The notes: generated from the sequence alone by a model not told the origin. Shown: positions 44,299 to 56,215, numbered from the stretch's first letter. The stretch is 64,000 nucleotides of DNA from Diplolepis rosae (GCA_030998225.1 JAPYXD010000701.1:13252501-13316500), one strand, 5' to 3'. A program made the numbers and translations.

Positions 44299-45368
44299 GA
44301 ACTTGAATATAAATTTTTTTAAGTAGTAGCTATAAAATTAACGTCAACTAAAGCAATATTTGTTTACTTATATTGTTGCTATTGTGTTAATTACGAAAAT
44401 CTAACCTGCATGTATGTGAATGATTTTTACCATTTTTAAACTTAAGAATTGACTCCAGTTCTTCCACAAGTGGTTAATAAAGTAGCATTCTTCGTTTAAT
44501 GCATGTTTTAAGTGATCTATTCAAACATTTTCTTCTAAAATCTATTTCATCCAATATGGCATTACATTTTTAGGTTATGCTGCACATACTGATTTTCTCA
44601 CCATATAATTCATATTGTTCATGGGATTAGTGTTTAATTGAGTTCCATTAATGCATTTGAATGGTGATAAATGATTTTTAGAGTATCAGAAGGGTAATAA
44701 AGTTATTATTTTAAAAATTTCAATAAAGGGGTATATCTTCTGCAGAATATATAGTTTTGTGTTACAGCACTGATAACTTTGAATTTATTTGAATTGCAAC
44801 AATACACAGCTATTGATGTAAATGAGTCATTCCATTGGCTATTCCCTATCCACATGCCTCATTTGACGATTACTGATGATAACCATCATTTAGGTAGGGA
44901 GAGGGTTGAGAGCGAATCATTAAAGAGATGTTTAAATGTATTATATATCACGCATTCTGTATGTCTATGTACCTTAAAAACAACATTTTTGCTGATATGA
45001 TGTTTTATTTTTAATTGAACCAACGCCAACGGTTATTAAAAGGGGATTTACACCATTTATATCATATGTGGGAAAATCCATGAAACTTTTGATTCTGTAA
45101 ATTCAAAAACATGTTTTTTCAAACTAACAAGCACACTCGTGTCCTTTTATATACATTTTTTAATGCTTTTTCAGAACAATATTCAGTAGACCTTAAGCAT
45201 TTAATGTGGGGCGTAATAGTAGTAACTACAAAAACGCTGTGATTAAAGTAACAAAAATTACATCTGTATATCTACATCTATTTATACTTTTAAATACAAT
45301 GCCCAATATGCCTATGTTTATTTTCAAAAATTTGTAACCATATACAAAAGATCCAACTTATCCATCCT
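44299..45368. other. No gene recognised
   Basis: AT-rich. A 73-codon frame at 44779-45000 (SFHWLFPIHMPHLTITDDNH) is somewhat less AT-driven than its surroundings, but I recognise no family. Confidence 0.35.
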
Positions 45369-45392
45369 GTATATATATATATATATATATAT
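45369..45392. repeat. (TA)n then (GT)n microsatellite
   Basis: Twelve TA units to 45392 followed by GCGTGTGTGTG. Confidence 0.95.
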
Positions 45393-47274
45393 GCGTGTGT
45401 GTGACCTCTTTTCTGATAATGTGCCATTGCAAAATATGAATTTCTCTATACATTTACGTTTTAAAAAATAATTTTCAGAATTGTGCTAAATGAAAAGTAT
45501 AAGTGACACTCTAATGAGATATCAAGAAAAATCTTTATTTTTTCATAAAAAATAAATTAAGTTTACTGATAAATAACACATTTGTTAGATTATTACTTTG
45601 CAAAATTTAAAAAAATGTTGAAATGCAGACTCGCACATTTATAGCTGAACAATTTTTTTTTCTAAATAAAGCACATGTGTCAGTCTATAAAGAAAACTTT
45701 ACTTGTATGAAAAGTGATAAAAAATACCTGTAAAACTTAAATAAGAAGCAGCAGGGTGCTCGCGGATTATTACTAAGAGATTTGATTTTTCTCATAAAAC
45801 TTATATGCGTTTTTTGTTTGTTTTCTCATGGTTTTATTGAGGTGCGGTGATTTCGGTCCAAATTTGGTCGTGTTTTTAATGCTTTGAGGATTCGAGTGGT
45901 TTCGAATTCTTGAAATTTTCAAGAAAATACATTTTTTAATTTTTCGTCACTATTTATTCATACATCCTATTGTATTCATATTGGGTAGATATATTGTTAA
46001 TAATATATAGAAATAAAATAAAAAAGGGTTATATGCGTATTGTTCATTTAATAAATATATATCTATTAAATATTTTATTGATATGTACTCATCATTTTAA
46101 TTATATTTAGAAAGTATAGTTAGTCTTTTAATGTATTATTATTACTTCAATTTATTGAATATTATTCCTTGTTAACCTTTAATGAAAGGATAATTAATAT
46201 TTGAATGTTGAGTTTGTAAATGAACTCAGCTTCTATTTCACGAAGAGACTTTTTTGTTTCTAAATTCAATAAAAATGTGAGCACATTTTAATAAAGTACG
46301 ATTCTAAAATGTGGATATTTATAGCTCAGTCTGAAAATTAAAAAAGTGACTATTAGTGTGCAACATTACCATTTTATTCCCAAGAATTGAAAAAACTGTT
46401 ACATTATTCCGAAAAAAGAATGAAGGGATTTATAATTTACTGGAGAGAATTATTAATATAATTTGGAACTTTAAAAAAATACGAATTATTAATTTACATT
46501 TCCGAATGTACAATCTCGACGTTAAAAATTATGAAATTGTTAGAAAATTGACGTTATTATAGGCGAAAATAAAAAAGGAGGATGAGACAGAGTGATGGGC
46601 AGGGGGGGGGGGGGGGGGTATTTTTGAACCAATTCCTGATGGAAACGTATTTTGACAATGAAGTATAATGAATAAAATTATTTGAAAGATTATTGAAAAA
46701 TGGCGGAAGCAAATTTGTGCTCCTAATATAAATTTTAACAATAAATTATAATTTTCACATTTCTATTTTATCATAAAAATATGCTTTCAACAGAGATGAC
46801 CGAAAATTTATGCCGAATTATTTAATTTTTACTTTCTAAAAGTCCAATTATTTTAACGCTACTCAAGACTGCCACTATCACTTATTATTATTCTGTATCT
46901 ACATGTAGAAAATAGTAATCTTTACTATTGGCTACACTAATATTACTTCTTTCTGAATATTAAGTATTCGTATTTCAATTATAAATTTACCTAGTACACT
47001 ATCAACATTTAAAATTGCAGCTCGAATATCCGCATTTTTAATTAACTACATTAATTATGAATATTATGATCTCACTCATTGCAACTGAATGTTTTTCCGC
47101 GTAGCGATGACTTGAATTAAAAATTTCCTTTAACGAATAGAAAAAGTAGATACAATCGTTTGTCAAAATTTATCATTAAACTTTTTTCTGAATAATTCTG
47201 GGTAGCTGATAAAAAATTGAACTTTTGGCTTTTATTAATCTTGTATATACAATAAAATGGAATCTGCACACCTT
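45393..47274. other. No gene recognised
   Basis: AT-rich. Around 46685-46790 GGCGGAAGCAAATT and the following segment match 56460-56530, an old relative of MITE-A. A run of 17 G lies at 46602-46618. Confidence 0.4.
46602..46618. repeat. Homopolymer G(17)
   Basis: Seventeen consecutive G in AT-rich surroundings. The exact length may be affected by sequencing or assembly. Confidence 0.9.
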
Positions 47275-47520
47275 AAAAATGTAAAGGCTGCCTGAGTTGC
47301 AATTTTTCTCTGATTTGTAAGAAATAAGGGGACTCACTATAATCAAGCACCGTGATTTTTGAAATGCGAAGGGAATTATAGTGAGTGAATACTCTTATTG
47401 GACAGAAACGATGGGACAATAATAAATCATCTCGATTTGTGAAAGGTGAGGGGAGTCACAATAATTAAGCACTTTGATCTGTGAGTCGAGTTGCTTCATT
47501 ATAATTAATTGTAAAAAACT
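47275..47520. repeat. Imperfect tandem array, about 80-bp units
   Basis: The word GATTTGT-AGAAAT then AGGGGACTCACTATAATCAA and GCAC recurs three times with changes (47318, 47355 partly inverted, 47430), with a final partial GATCTGTGAGTCGAG. The middle unit contains the inverse TTATAGTGAGTGAATAC. Confidence 0.5.
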
Positions 47521-47633
47521 TTTTAGAGATCCGAAATCGTATCGAAACTTTCAACCCTCGAGCTCCAGATACTACAATTATTGTAGCCAAATTACAAGCC
47601 TCTTAATTGGAATATAAATAAATTGTTTAAAGC

Positions 47634-47798
47634 CATGGATCAATCAGACCACGTGACGTCGGTAATTGCAATTAGAGTCTGAAGGGTTATTTAAAAACTA
47701 TAAAAGTAAAGTCTTTTTCTGTAATAATCAGACATAAACAAAAGAAAAAGAACGTCTGTCTGTAATTACCTACGTCATGTGGTCTGATTAATTTTTGA
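47634..47798. mobile_element. GACCACGTGACGTC MITE, copy 1
   Basis: GATCAATCAGACCACGTGAC then GTCGGTAATTGCAATTA is mirrored by TGTAATTACCTACGTC then ATGTGGTCTGATTAA. The inner arms include AGTCTTTTTCTG and AAAGAAAAAGAACG. MITE-A copy 6 starts immediately after it. Confidence 0.65.
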
Positions 47799-47804
47799 TT
47801 TTTT

Positions 47805-48439
47805 TTAAGGTAGTTGATCCACGGAAATTAGACCTCAGGCAAAAATAGATAATTTTGCTTTCAAGAATAGCAATATTATTATTGAAGAGCTATTTTAGAA
47901 GAGAAAAGATTAATTTCCATGGAAGAAATTTGAAATACAGAAAAATAATTTTATTAATAAATTTTATTTTTGCCCCAACTTTTTTTCTTATCGCTTCTTA
48001 TCAAATTTTAAAAAATTATGCGATTTTAATAAATTACAAATCACTTTTTCAAGAAAAAGATTCTCTACAACTTAACCATTTCCAATTTTCGAAAATCAAT
48101 AAATTATTATCAAATTCAGCAATTTGTTTATAAAAATTTCATTTTGTTAAAGGTTTTTTTAATGGTCTCAGCCATTAAAGAATGTATTTTTGAAAATCAG
48201 AAACTGTGAAGTTGTGGGAAATCTTTTCTCTGAAAAAATGATTCATGATTTATTGGAATCGCATTTTTTTTTTAAATTTGGTAAGAAGCAATGAGAAAAA
48301 AAGTTGGGTCAAAAATAAAATTTATTAATAAAATTATTTTTCTGTGTTTCAAATTTTTTTCATGTAAAATAATCTTTTCTCTTCCAAAATAGCTCTTCAA
48401 TAATAATATTGCTATTCTTGAAAGCAAAATTATGTATTT
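47805..48439. mobile_element. MITE-A copy 6, right end truncated
   Basis: TTAA at 47805-47808, then GGTAGTTGATCCACG. The fold-back body runs to about 48439, where the sequence passes directly into a second GACCACGTG MITE before the terminal repeat. Confidence 0.8.
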
Positions 48440-48440
48440 T

Positions 48441-48655
48441 CAACCAGACCACGTGCCATCGGTAATTGCAATTAAATTATGTAAGGTTATTCAGATATTA
48501 ATAACCAAAATAGATTTTCGTTACTGAACAGACCTTCTTGGCTCTTTTTCTCACTCTGCATAGTACCAAAAATCCATTTTAGTTATTATTTTTTGAATGA
48601 CCATACATATTTTAATTGCAGTTAGAGACGTCATGTCGTTCAGGTGATCCATCGC
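48441..48655. mobile_element. GACCACGTGACGTC MITE, copy 2
   Basis: CAGACCACGTGCCATCGGTA then ATTGCAATTA is mirrored by TAATTGCAGTTAGAGACGTC and TCAGGTGATCCAT near 48655. A diverged copy of 47634-47798. It replaces the lost right end of MITE-A copy 6. Confidence 0.6.
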
Positions 48656-49559
48656 CTTAAGACCATAAAACACGTGACTGGAATATTTGTTAATTTATTC
48701 TTATGAAACAACTTTTTTAATTCAAATAACATCTTCCTGACAATTTGGAAAACACAATGAAAGAACGTCTATTAACTTATTTCTAGTGGAAATTGTGGGG
48801 ACATTTTTTAGGGAAACTCAAACTGGAAAAATTATTGGAAATTTGTATATGAAATTTTGTTTTTGTAAAATCTGCACTGATAGCTTGAAATGCTATTTTA
48901 AATAGACAGCTTGATCACCGGAAAATAAATTGATGAAGAATACATTATATTTTTACGAGCGTTATAATTCACACTGCACTGTCTAACATCTTTTTTTCCC
49001 CGATAAATGGTTGGAAAAATTTACAATACTAAAACGTATTATTTATCATTATGTCCTTCAGAGATTATATTGTTTATTCAAAATAGCAATTTGAGCTATT
49101 TTATTTTTCCCGTCTGGAGTCTGTAACGATAATATACTTTTCTTGATCAGGTGACTCATTTTATACATGTCCTCTACATTAATTATATTGAATTTTGATA
49201 CCAGATTCGTAAAGGACCTCGAGACTCCCCGAGCATGACTTTCCAGTTGGTGCGCATGATTATTCCCTAAATTGTATATTTCATAACATTTATTTTATTC
49301 AAATTCATGTGACCAAATATCCGGTTGCTCTGATTTTTATTTTTCCAAATTGTCATTTGGCATAACTTTTATATTCCTGAATCACTATTTTTCCTAATTC
49401 CTACCTCACCGGATTGTGATGTTGTAAAAAACTCATATGACCTAAATCACACCCAGCCGAAAAATAATGTCGAGAAAATTTAATCCAGCCAATCAAAATT
49501 TTTGATTTAAACTATTTTAAATTCTGATTGACTGGTTTTAACTTTGGCGCCGTTATTTT
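48656..49559. other. No gene recognised
   Basis: AT-rich. A short inverted pair near 49485-49535 (CAGCCAATCAAAATTTTTGA / AAATTCTGATTGACTGGTT) may be another MITE end. Confidence 0.4.
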
Positions 49560-50145
49560 TTCGCTGGATGTCTTATGAAAGAAAAAACATTTTTTTCTGT
49601 GAAAAAAATTTTAAACTTGCGGCAAATAATACTTTTAATAAGGCTTTATATAATAGAATGTTTTCTTACTATCGCTTCTTACCAAATTTTCAAAATTTAT
49701 TGAATTTTCATGAATCATGGCTGATTTTTCCGGGGAAAATACTCTCTGTAACTCTACAGTTCCCAATTTCAAAAGTAAACTCTGCAGTGGCTAGAATCCT
49801 TAAATGAATTTTTCAGAAAGAAAAATTTATTTTTAAAAATAACTATATTCAAATATTCTCTACTTAATTTCAAAATTAGAAACAACAGAGCTGTGGAGAA
49901 TATTTTTCCTGAAGAGATAATCCATAATTAAGGAAAATTCAATCATTTTCTTAAAAATTGTAAAAAGGGATAGTTAATAAAAATTCTATTAGAAAAAGCA
50001 TTATTAAAAATATCATTTTTCTTAAGTTTTAACTTTTATCCTTGAAAAATTATGTTTATTCTTCCATAAGACACAACTGATAATATCATTTCGAGTTTTA
50101 AAATCTCATAAGAACTTTTTTTGAGAGAGCCGAGTTTTGCCACGA
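49560..50145. repeat. Old MITE-A-related fold-back
   Basis: GTCTTATGAAAGAAAAAACA at 49569 is mirrored near 50075 (TTCTTCCATAAGAC). The order of internal blocks (ATCGCTTCTTACCAAATTTT, GATTTTTCCGGGGAAAAT, GTGGAGAATATTTTTCCTG) follows MITE-A at low identity. The outer GTTTTGCCACGACAACTA recurs at 56612. Confidence 0.5.
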
Positions 50146-50375
50146 CAACTAGCTTAGACGCGAAAACAAATATGACGTCATGAACAATTAGAAATTTTCG
50201 AGCAGTTATTACTCTTGTTTCGTAAGTCGGAAATAGTATATTTCATATCAAGTGCGGATTTTAACGCAAGAGCAAGTAGTGACGAGGACCGAGGCGACAT
50301 GAAGGAACCGAGGCTCGCAGATGGCAAGCGGTTAAATTCGTTTCGCACGTGATACGAACGATTATTTTTGTTAGC
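50146..50375. other. GC-richer unique segment
   Basis: 50235-50350 is GC-rich (GACGAGGACCGAGGCGACAT), open on the minus strand in a frame that runs into the neighbouring MITE. No domain recognised. Confidence 0.35.
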
Positions 50376-50553
50376 TGTATACCGAAAGTTAGCCGAGTTG
50401 GTGTTTTTTTGCGTACGGAAAGTTGATTTTCCCGCACTAGTGCGGTAAAATTTCAAGTTTTTTTAATTTTCCGCACATTTAAAATTTTACCGCACTAGTG
50501 AAGGAAAATCAACTTTCCGCAGGCAAAACGATACCGACTTTTGGCGTACGGTG
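50376..50553. mobile_element. CCGCACTAGTGCGG MITE, copy 2
   Basis: CTGTATACCGAAAGTTAGCC to its mirror ACCGACTTTTGGCGTACGG, with TGATTTTCCCGCACTAGTGC and its inverse inside. Longer at both ends than the copy at 21700-21869. Confidence 0.7.
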
Positions 50554-50649
50554 GACAAAAAAGACTTTTCTTAACACGTTTATTGAAAATTGTTCTATTA
50601 TTGTCTGTTTTGAAACGGGGAAATGACTGATTTCACAACTGTTGCTATT

Positions 50650-52825
50650 TTAAACATTTTTTTTCAATAACGGCATGAATTTTAATGAAATTTTTTATCT
50701 AATGGTCCCAAGTTGAAGGAAAAATATTTATTTTATAAGAATATATTACAATAAACGTCACATTTCGATCTTTTTGGAAAATGCTACACGGAGAAAAATA
50801 GTTAAAGTAATTTTACTCAACTTCCGATCAAATTTGGGACATAAGGACAAGTTAGAAGTTATTTAGTATCCCTGTCTTTATTTGTGATATATTAAATGTT
50901 CGAAAATTAATCAAAGTTGAGTAAAATTCAGAAGTGTAGGGTGAAGTATGAAAGCGAGCATTAAAATTTTTTAAATGTATATATTATTACTCGTAGTATA
51001 ATTATAAAAAACCAGTCTTTTATTAAATCACCAAAATAGTAGAGCTTTCCATTCATTCTACTCTACGCTTCAATCGAGAGTTGAGTAAACCGTGAATCGC
51101 AAGATTTATTCCAACAGCTACATCTATTCGCGCAGGAACGAATGAAAGTAATCTGCGCCTTGGGCACACATAAAAAATGTTTAATTTCAAAAACTTAAAT
51201 TCTTAAAATTAAATTGATATTATGAAAATTTAAACAAAAAAAAGTCGATAAGTGTATTACATATAATATGAAATATCACATAAATTACTCAGGCAGAATA
51301 ACAATTTGGATTTCGCAAATGTAAAATCCATATTTTGAAAATATAAAACACAGAAAATAAAAGAACCTTCTTTTAAATGTTTTTATACAAGATACTTCTT
51401 AATAATAATGCAATTTTTTAATGTACATTTGAAAATTTAGTTTCACTAAACTTCATACGTCGTTATAATAAAAATCTATACTAAATGTAATTTAATAATT
51501 ATATTATATATATCAATAATCATAGTTATAGTAATTGATTAATTATATTAATTTTTAAAAATATTTTATTAATCATTTATGAAAAAAGTTGATTTATTTT
51601 TACTTGAGTAAGGCTAAAAAATTTTATTGACGGCACTTACTCTCACAAGCTCTGAATAACTCATGCAGTCACTATATAAGAAAGTTCCAAGTATTATAAC
51701 CCAGCATTGTTAGCGAGCGTGTGTGTGATTCGACGAAAGCGTATCGTACTATATATAAGTGTAGTTATTAGTTTTATATATGTAAGGTTATATGTTTAAG
51801 TGTATTTGTGATTTGAAATATGATTGGCTACGTCTGAATGGTGTGAATGTATTTGTAAGTTGTTTATGTATGTACCGGATAACTAATGGCAGGCTCGAGA
51901 TAAGAATTTTTTTTTATTTTAGAGAACCATACCATTGCCAGTTGAAATAATACGCCCGATGCTCATTTTACCCAACTACGGTTTGAAGCATCTCAAGCGT
52001 CGGTGATATACTTATACATTTCATGTTAACCCACTGACGCATGTTGGTGCCCTGTCGTCGATAACGTTTTACTCAACTCCTTACTATTCCCTATGTAACG
52101 CTTATTGTTATTCAATTTGGGTGAATTAGGTATATATCAAATTGATTTTACCCGACTAGGATTTAATAGATGTTCAAATTTCCTTATGTCCCAAGTTTAA
52201 TCGACAGAGTTGAGTAAAATTACTTCAACTATTTTTCTCCGTGTAATAACTCTAAAAGTAATGAACATTTTAAATAGTGTTTGGTCTCATTTTAAAGGTA
52301 AGTTTTCATAGTAATTTGCTAACTCTTCAAGATATTTTCAGAACTTTTTCCTGAATTTTACCCTGGGGTCAAACATGATATAAAATAGTCGTAAAATTTA
52401 AAAAATGTGTTGCTTCTTAAAATGATTTTCCATAATTCTATATATATGATATTTTAATAGAATTTTATAATATTTATAAAAGTGTCTATATTTTGTATTC
52501 ATTTATATAATGTATAGAGTACAGTCTTTATTTGAAATGTTACGACGTTTTTGTACCATGTTTGACCCCAGGGTAGAATCTAGGAAAAAATTCTAAGAAT
52601 ATCTTAATTAGTTAGCAAATTACGATGAAAACTTACCTTTAAAACGAAACAAAAAATATTCAAAAATGTTAATTATTTGTAGAATTATTAACATTTTCCA
52701 AAAAAATCGAAATTTGACATTTTTTGTAATCTTTTCTCATAAAATTAACAGTTTGCCTTCAACTTGGGACCATCAGATGCCACATTTTATTAACATTCAT
52801 GCCATTATCGAAAAAAAATGTTTAA
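50650..52825. mobile_element. Fold-back element with TTAA borders, interrupted
   Basis: The left arm (TTAAACATTTTTTTTCAATAA, GGTCCCAAGTTGAAGG) is mirrored by the right arm (CCTTCAACTTGGGACC, ATTATCGAAAAAAAATGTTTAA). The inner arms include CCTGGGGTCAAACATG and its inverse. The left arm is broken at 50785 by a CACGGAG element and resumes at 52246. Without the insert it is about 715 bp. Confidence 0.78.
50787..52243. mobile_element. Large CACGGAG element (1457 bp), non-palindromic interior
   Basis: The ends CACGGAGAAAAATAGTTAAA and mirror TTCAACTATTTTTCTCCGTG continue through GTAATTTTACTCAACT. TA lies on both sides (50785-50786, 52244-52245). The uninterrupted sequence is visible in the opposite arm of the host fold-back (AAAATGTTAATAATTCTA), proving a TA duplication. 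The interior, unlike the small relatives, is not a fold-back. It holds a TATATAAG box near 51675 and a donor-like / acceptor-like pair (GTAAGG at 51782, TTTTATTTTAG near 51921), but no long frame. Confidence 0.75.
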
Positions 52826-53025
52826 CTTGCTTTTATTAAAATTAAGAAACTTCAAGAATGGCTCAAACAACAGCTGAACTTAAACTTTTAACCGGTAGTG
52901 TATATTTTAAGTTTTGTGCAGATTTTCAACTCATGACCTACTACGCTCATGTTGAAATTTGTATGGAAATAATTGCCGGACCATTTGTGGTGTGAAAAAG
53001 AGAAAAATAGAATTTAGTTAGAGGG

Positions 53026-53364
53026 TTAAAAGAAGGGATTTGGTGCGAAGAAGACGATCTTAGTTTCATCGACCTTATCACGATCGTTAGTCTCGGAAGA
53101 AAGAGATTTCGATGTAACCATTACAAATAGTGCTCTGAAGCCCAGCCTAAGGATCCGATCGGCGGTCCTAGTCTGGCGACTACAACCCTCTATTTGACCC
53201 ATCGCAGGATTTGCTGGGCCAATAAAAGGATTAATCGGACGAGGGTTAATCCTATTGGAAGGATCGTTCTTGCGCTTTGTCCTCTTTCGCCCTCTTCGAA
53301 TCCCCTCACTTCCAAGTTCGGTCGTCTTTTCGTTGTAGCCTCTGTCTCGATTAGTCGCACCCAC
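53026..53364 (-). CDS. Hypothetical protein or exon, GC-richer, family unknown
   Basis: 112 codons on the minus strand starting MGATNRDRGYNEKTTELGSE, then RRGRKRTKRKNDPSNRINPR, PINPFIGPANPAMGQIEGCS, RQTRTADRILRLGF and a C-terminal SLSSETNDRDKVDETKIVFF. The GC content is well above that of the flanks, and the composition is charged and hydrophilic, unlike the Phe/Ile/Lys-rich chance frames here. No domain recognised. It might be an exon, an orphan gene or a retroelement gag remnant. The plus strand is also open for 87 codons, so caution is needed. Confidence 0.35.
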   Translation of the reverse strand: MGATNRDRGYNEKTTELGSEGIRRGRKRTKRKNDPSNRINPRPINPFIGPANPAMGQIEGCSRQTRTADRILRLGFRALFVMVTSKSLSSETNDRDKVDETKIVFFAPNPFF

Positions 53365-53457
53365 TATTGTAAAGCGATAACGATATCGAAACAGTATTTT
53401 TCTCGTTTCTCAACCCTCGCAAAAAACTTCCAAATTAATAGCCATTGGCTTAATTAA

Positions 53458-54344
53458 GCCAAAAATATTTCAGGTTGAGCGTATTGCGTTTTTTTGTCTT
53501 TTTTTCTTAGAAGCTTAGTTAAGGTCAGGTTTCTATCAGTAGAAGTTTAAATCTTGAGAAATTTTGGTTAGTGTTTTGTTAGACTTCACTTCATATCTAA
53601 CTTAATCAATCAATTTAATTATTTCAAGCCATTACTTCTGTAAGAGTAACGTGAGGTTTCTGCTTGTGACTGTTACATTTATTAATGACAACACTGTGAT
53701 TTTTCACGATATTTGTTCTGTAATCTAACTTTCCATGAAATTCGCATCCCTTTAACTTTTTTATTAATTTCTATCTTTGATTCGAGGATTAGGAATGTTT
53801 ACTTATTGTTTCGAAGTTTTTGCTGTTTCTAGGTTAACATTTTTTCAAATTTATAATTTAGATGAAATACTTCTGTGATTAATCGTTTCTCGTATCTGTG
53901 AATTATGAAATTTTATCTTACGATTTGATGCTAAATGAATAATTCAATTTTTAATTTTACTTGACGTAGGTGCATTTTTTGGGTAACTAAAAAATGATTT
54001 TTATTGACATCGGGCCAAAGCTCATGAAATAGCAATAAAAAAGTGATGAGAAATTAAGACATTAGAGTCTAGAACACACCCTTGAAAGTTGAAACTCACC
54101 AATCGAAATGCTGATTTCTGAAGGATATGAAACCACCTCTTTTGAAAGAAACAGAGAAAGATTTTATTCATTTAGATTTGAGAAGTTTGAAATATTAATT
54201 TGTTCCCAAATATGTTTCACTCTCTTGAAGAGTTGTATTTGGAAATTAAACAATATCTTAACTCTCATAAAAGTTTTATAAGCATATTATTTTTTATCAA
54301 CTCTAAAGTTATTAAGCACTCAACACCGTCATCAATATTAAGGT
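53458..54344. other. No gene recognised
   Basis: AT-rich with no shared repeats. TTTTTATTGCTATTTCATGA-type short inversions only. Confidence 0.4.
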
Positions 54345-54725
54345 ACGAAAAATAATTCTTTTAATAATGTTTTTTGTAATAAAATTTTTCCTTAATGTCG
54401 CTTCTTCACAATTTTTTAAAAATGATTGAATTTTTATAAATTATGACTTATTTTTTCGGGGAAAATATTCTTTACAACTCTACTATTTCCACTTAAAGTT
54501 TTCACCGGATGAAATCGTTAAAATTTTCTTCAAAAAAAGACATTTATTTTGAATTACTATATATTTCAGATTTTTACTTATTTTTAAAATTGGAAACAAT
54601 GGATTTGTAGAGATTATTTTCCCTGGAAAAGTAGACCATAATTAATGAAAATCACATCATTTTTAAAAAATTGGCAGAAAGCGGTAGAAAGGAAAAATTC
54701 TACTACAGAAAATATTATTAAAAGT
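54345..54725. repeat. Old MITE-A-related fold-back, second copy
   Basis: CGAAAAATAATTCTTTTAAT then GTCGCTTCTTCACAATTTTT and GACTTATTTTTTCGGGGAAA, with inverted counterparts at 54620-54720. Same block order as 49560-50145. A mariner begins immediately after it. Confidence 0.45.
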
Positions 54726-54726
54726 A

Positions 54727-55055
54727 TTAGATGTACAACTTTGCTTTCGCTGTTTTTCTATAAATGGCTGCAGTGGTAAGTGCTGGTCGAAACAGGCAGA
54801 TCAAAAATGTCACACAGTAAGCTTGGACATCTGTCAACAAAACAATAGCACCACATTAGTGAATTTGTGCTTGCATCATAAATTTATTCTCGATCGAAGG
54901 TGTCAGTTTTCCAGCCAAATTCTCGTCATTCGCGGGAAATTTTGATTTTCTGCTTTCATTTGAAGAAAACTGCAGCTGAAGCTCATCGAATGCTCTCAAG
55001 TACTTACGGTGAGACTATTCTTAGTGAAAGAACTAAGTTTCTTTATCAATTTAAG
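54727..55055 (+). mobile_element. Mariner element 4, 5' fragment
   Basis: A mariner-like end TTAGATGTACAACTTTGCTT preceded by TA is followed by a leader and a transposase start: QPNSRHSREILIFCFHLKKT, then AAEAHRMLSSTYGETILSER. The FCFHLKKTAAEAHR-L--TYGE block is the first helix-turn-helix of a mariner subfamily distinct from the other copies here. The match ends near 55055, where repeat Z sequence begins. No in-frame ATG was found. A truncated relic. Confidence 0.7.
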
Positions 55056-55069
55056 TGAAACAGGAAATT

Positions 55070-56215
55070 CAATTTACTTACTGCTCTATCGGCCTTAAGG
55101 AACACATTCTCATCATGACACTCGCGCTTCGCGCTCGATTTTCTGTATGCATTTTTGTAACTTTTCAATAAATTACATGATTTTTGATAAATTTATTTTC
55201 TTCCAAATATCTCAAAAAGGAAAAACAATCGTAGACTTTATTTAAAGAAACAATTTTGCAGAACAATGCTTATTTCGTATCTCACATATTTTGGTGAAAA
55301 AAATCGAATTTTTTCAATATTAAAAATCAAAAAATTAAAATATACATCCTGTCGAGAAATTTCTCGATAAGAATGTGTAGACCTCATTTAGGCAAACAAT
55401 TTTCCATCTAAACGTTTTTTTTGTATCTCACATATTTTGTCTAAAAAATGGAATTTTTGAATTTTAATCGTATTTTTTGGAATTGAAACGAAAAATATAT
55501 TTTTTATCAGAAACTGCGTCAGACAAAATTTGTAGATCTTTTTAAAACGAACAACTTTGTATTCTTACGTTTTTTCGTATTTCGAATATTATTGTTAAAA
55601 AATTGAATTTTGGATTTTCAATATTTTTTTTTGAATTAAAAAGAAAAATATGCATCTTATGAAAAAATGTTACAATTCAAATTTGTAGGACTTTATGTAG
55701 AAAATAATATTGTATCATAACGTTTTTTCGTATCTCGTATAATTTAACTGGAAAATGGAATTTTGATATTGACTTTTTTCGAATTTGAATATGCTGTAAC
55801 ATTTCTAATTTTGATTTAATCAAAAAATGTTATCAGGATAATTTTTAGAGATTTATGAGCACTATCTAAAACCAGTATTGAAATTTTTGATTTTTTCAAA
55901 AAATTATTTTCAAAAACACAAAATTAGTGCTCAACCACTCAATTTTGATTTGATGTGGCTGGTTAACGAACTTGTCCTTACTTTTTCGGCTCCAATAAAG
56001 TGTACCAAAGCTCAATTCAATCTGATAATTCTATCGAGAGTTATGCCGCACACGACCTACAGACAGACAGACAGACAGACACTTTCGTAAAAACCCTTTT
56101 TTTTGACTCAGGGGGTCTCAAAACGTAAAGATTTGATGAAAATTTCGAAAGTCATTTTTCACATAAAACCAATACCTGCTCATCCATGATGAGAATGTAA
56201 AAACGTAATACCCGT
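55070..56215. repeat. Repeat Z, copy 3, with internal tandem units
   Basis: TGCTCTATCGGCCTTAAGGA, then CTCGCGCTTCGCGCTCGATT, opens it. Inside, four diverged units of about 150-165 bp (near 55160, 55356, 55501, 55651) repeat the order: ATATACATCC-like, TTTGTAGACCT-like, AACAATTTTG-like, CGTATCTCACATATTTT-like, AATGGAATTTTTGAATTT-like. It closes with an ACAG microsatellite, GACTCAGGGGGTCTCAAAAC and CCATGATGAGAATGTAAAAA. Confidence 0.55.
56059..56082. repeat. (ACAG)n microsatellite
   Basis: Six ACAG units. The corresponding place in the inverse copy near 17268 reads GTCTGTCTGGCTGTC. Confidence 0.9.
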
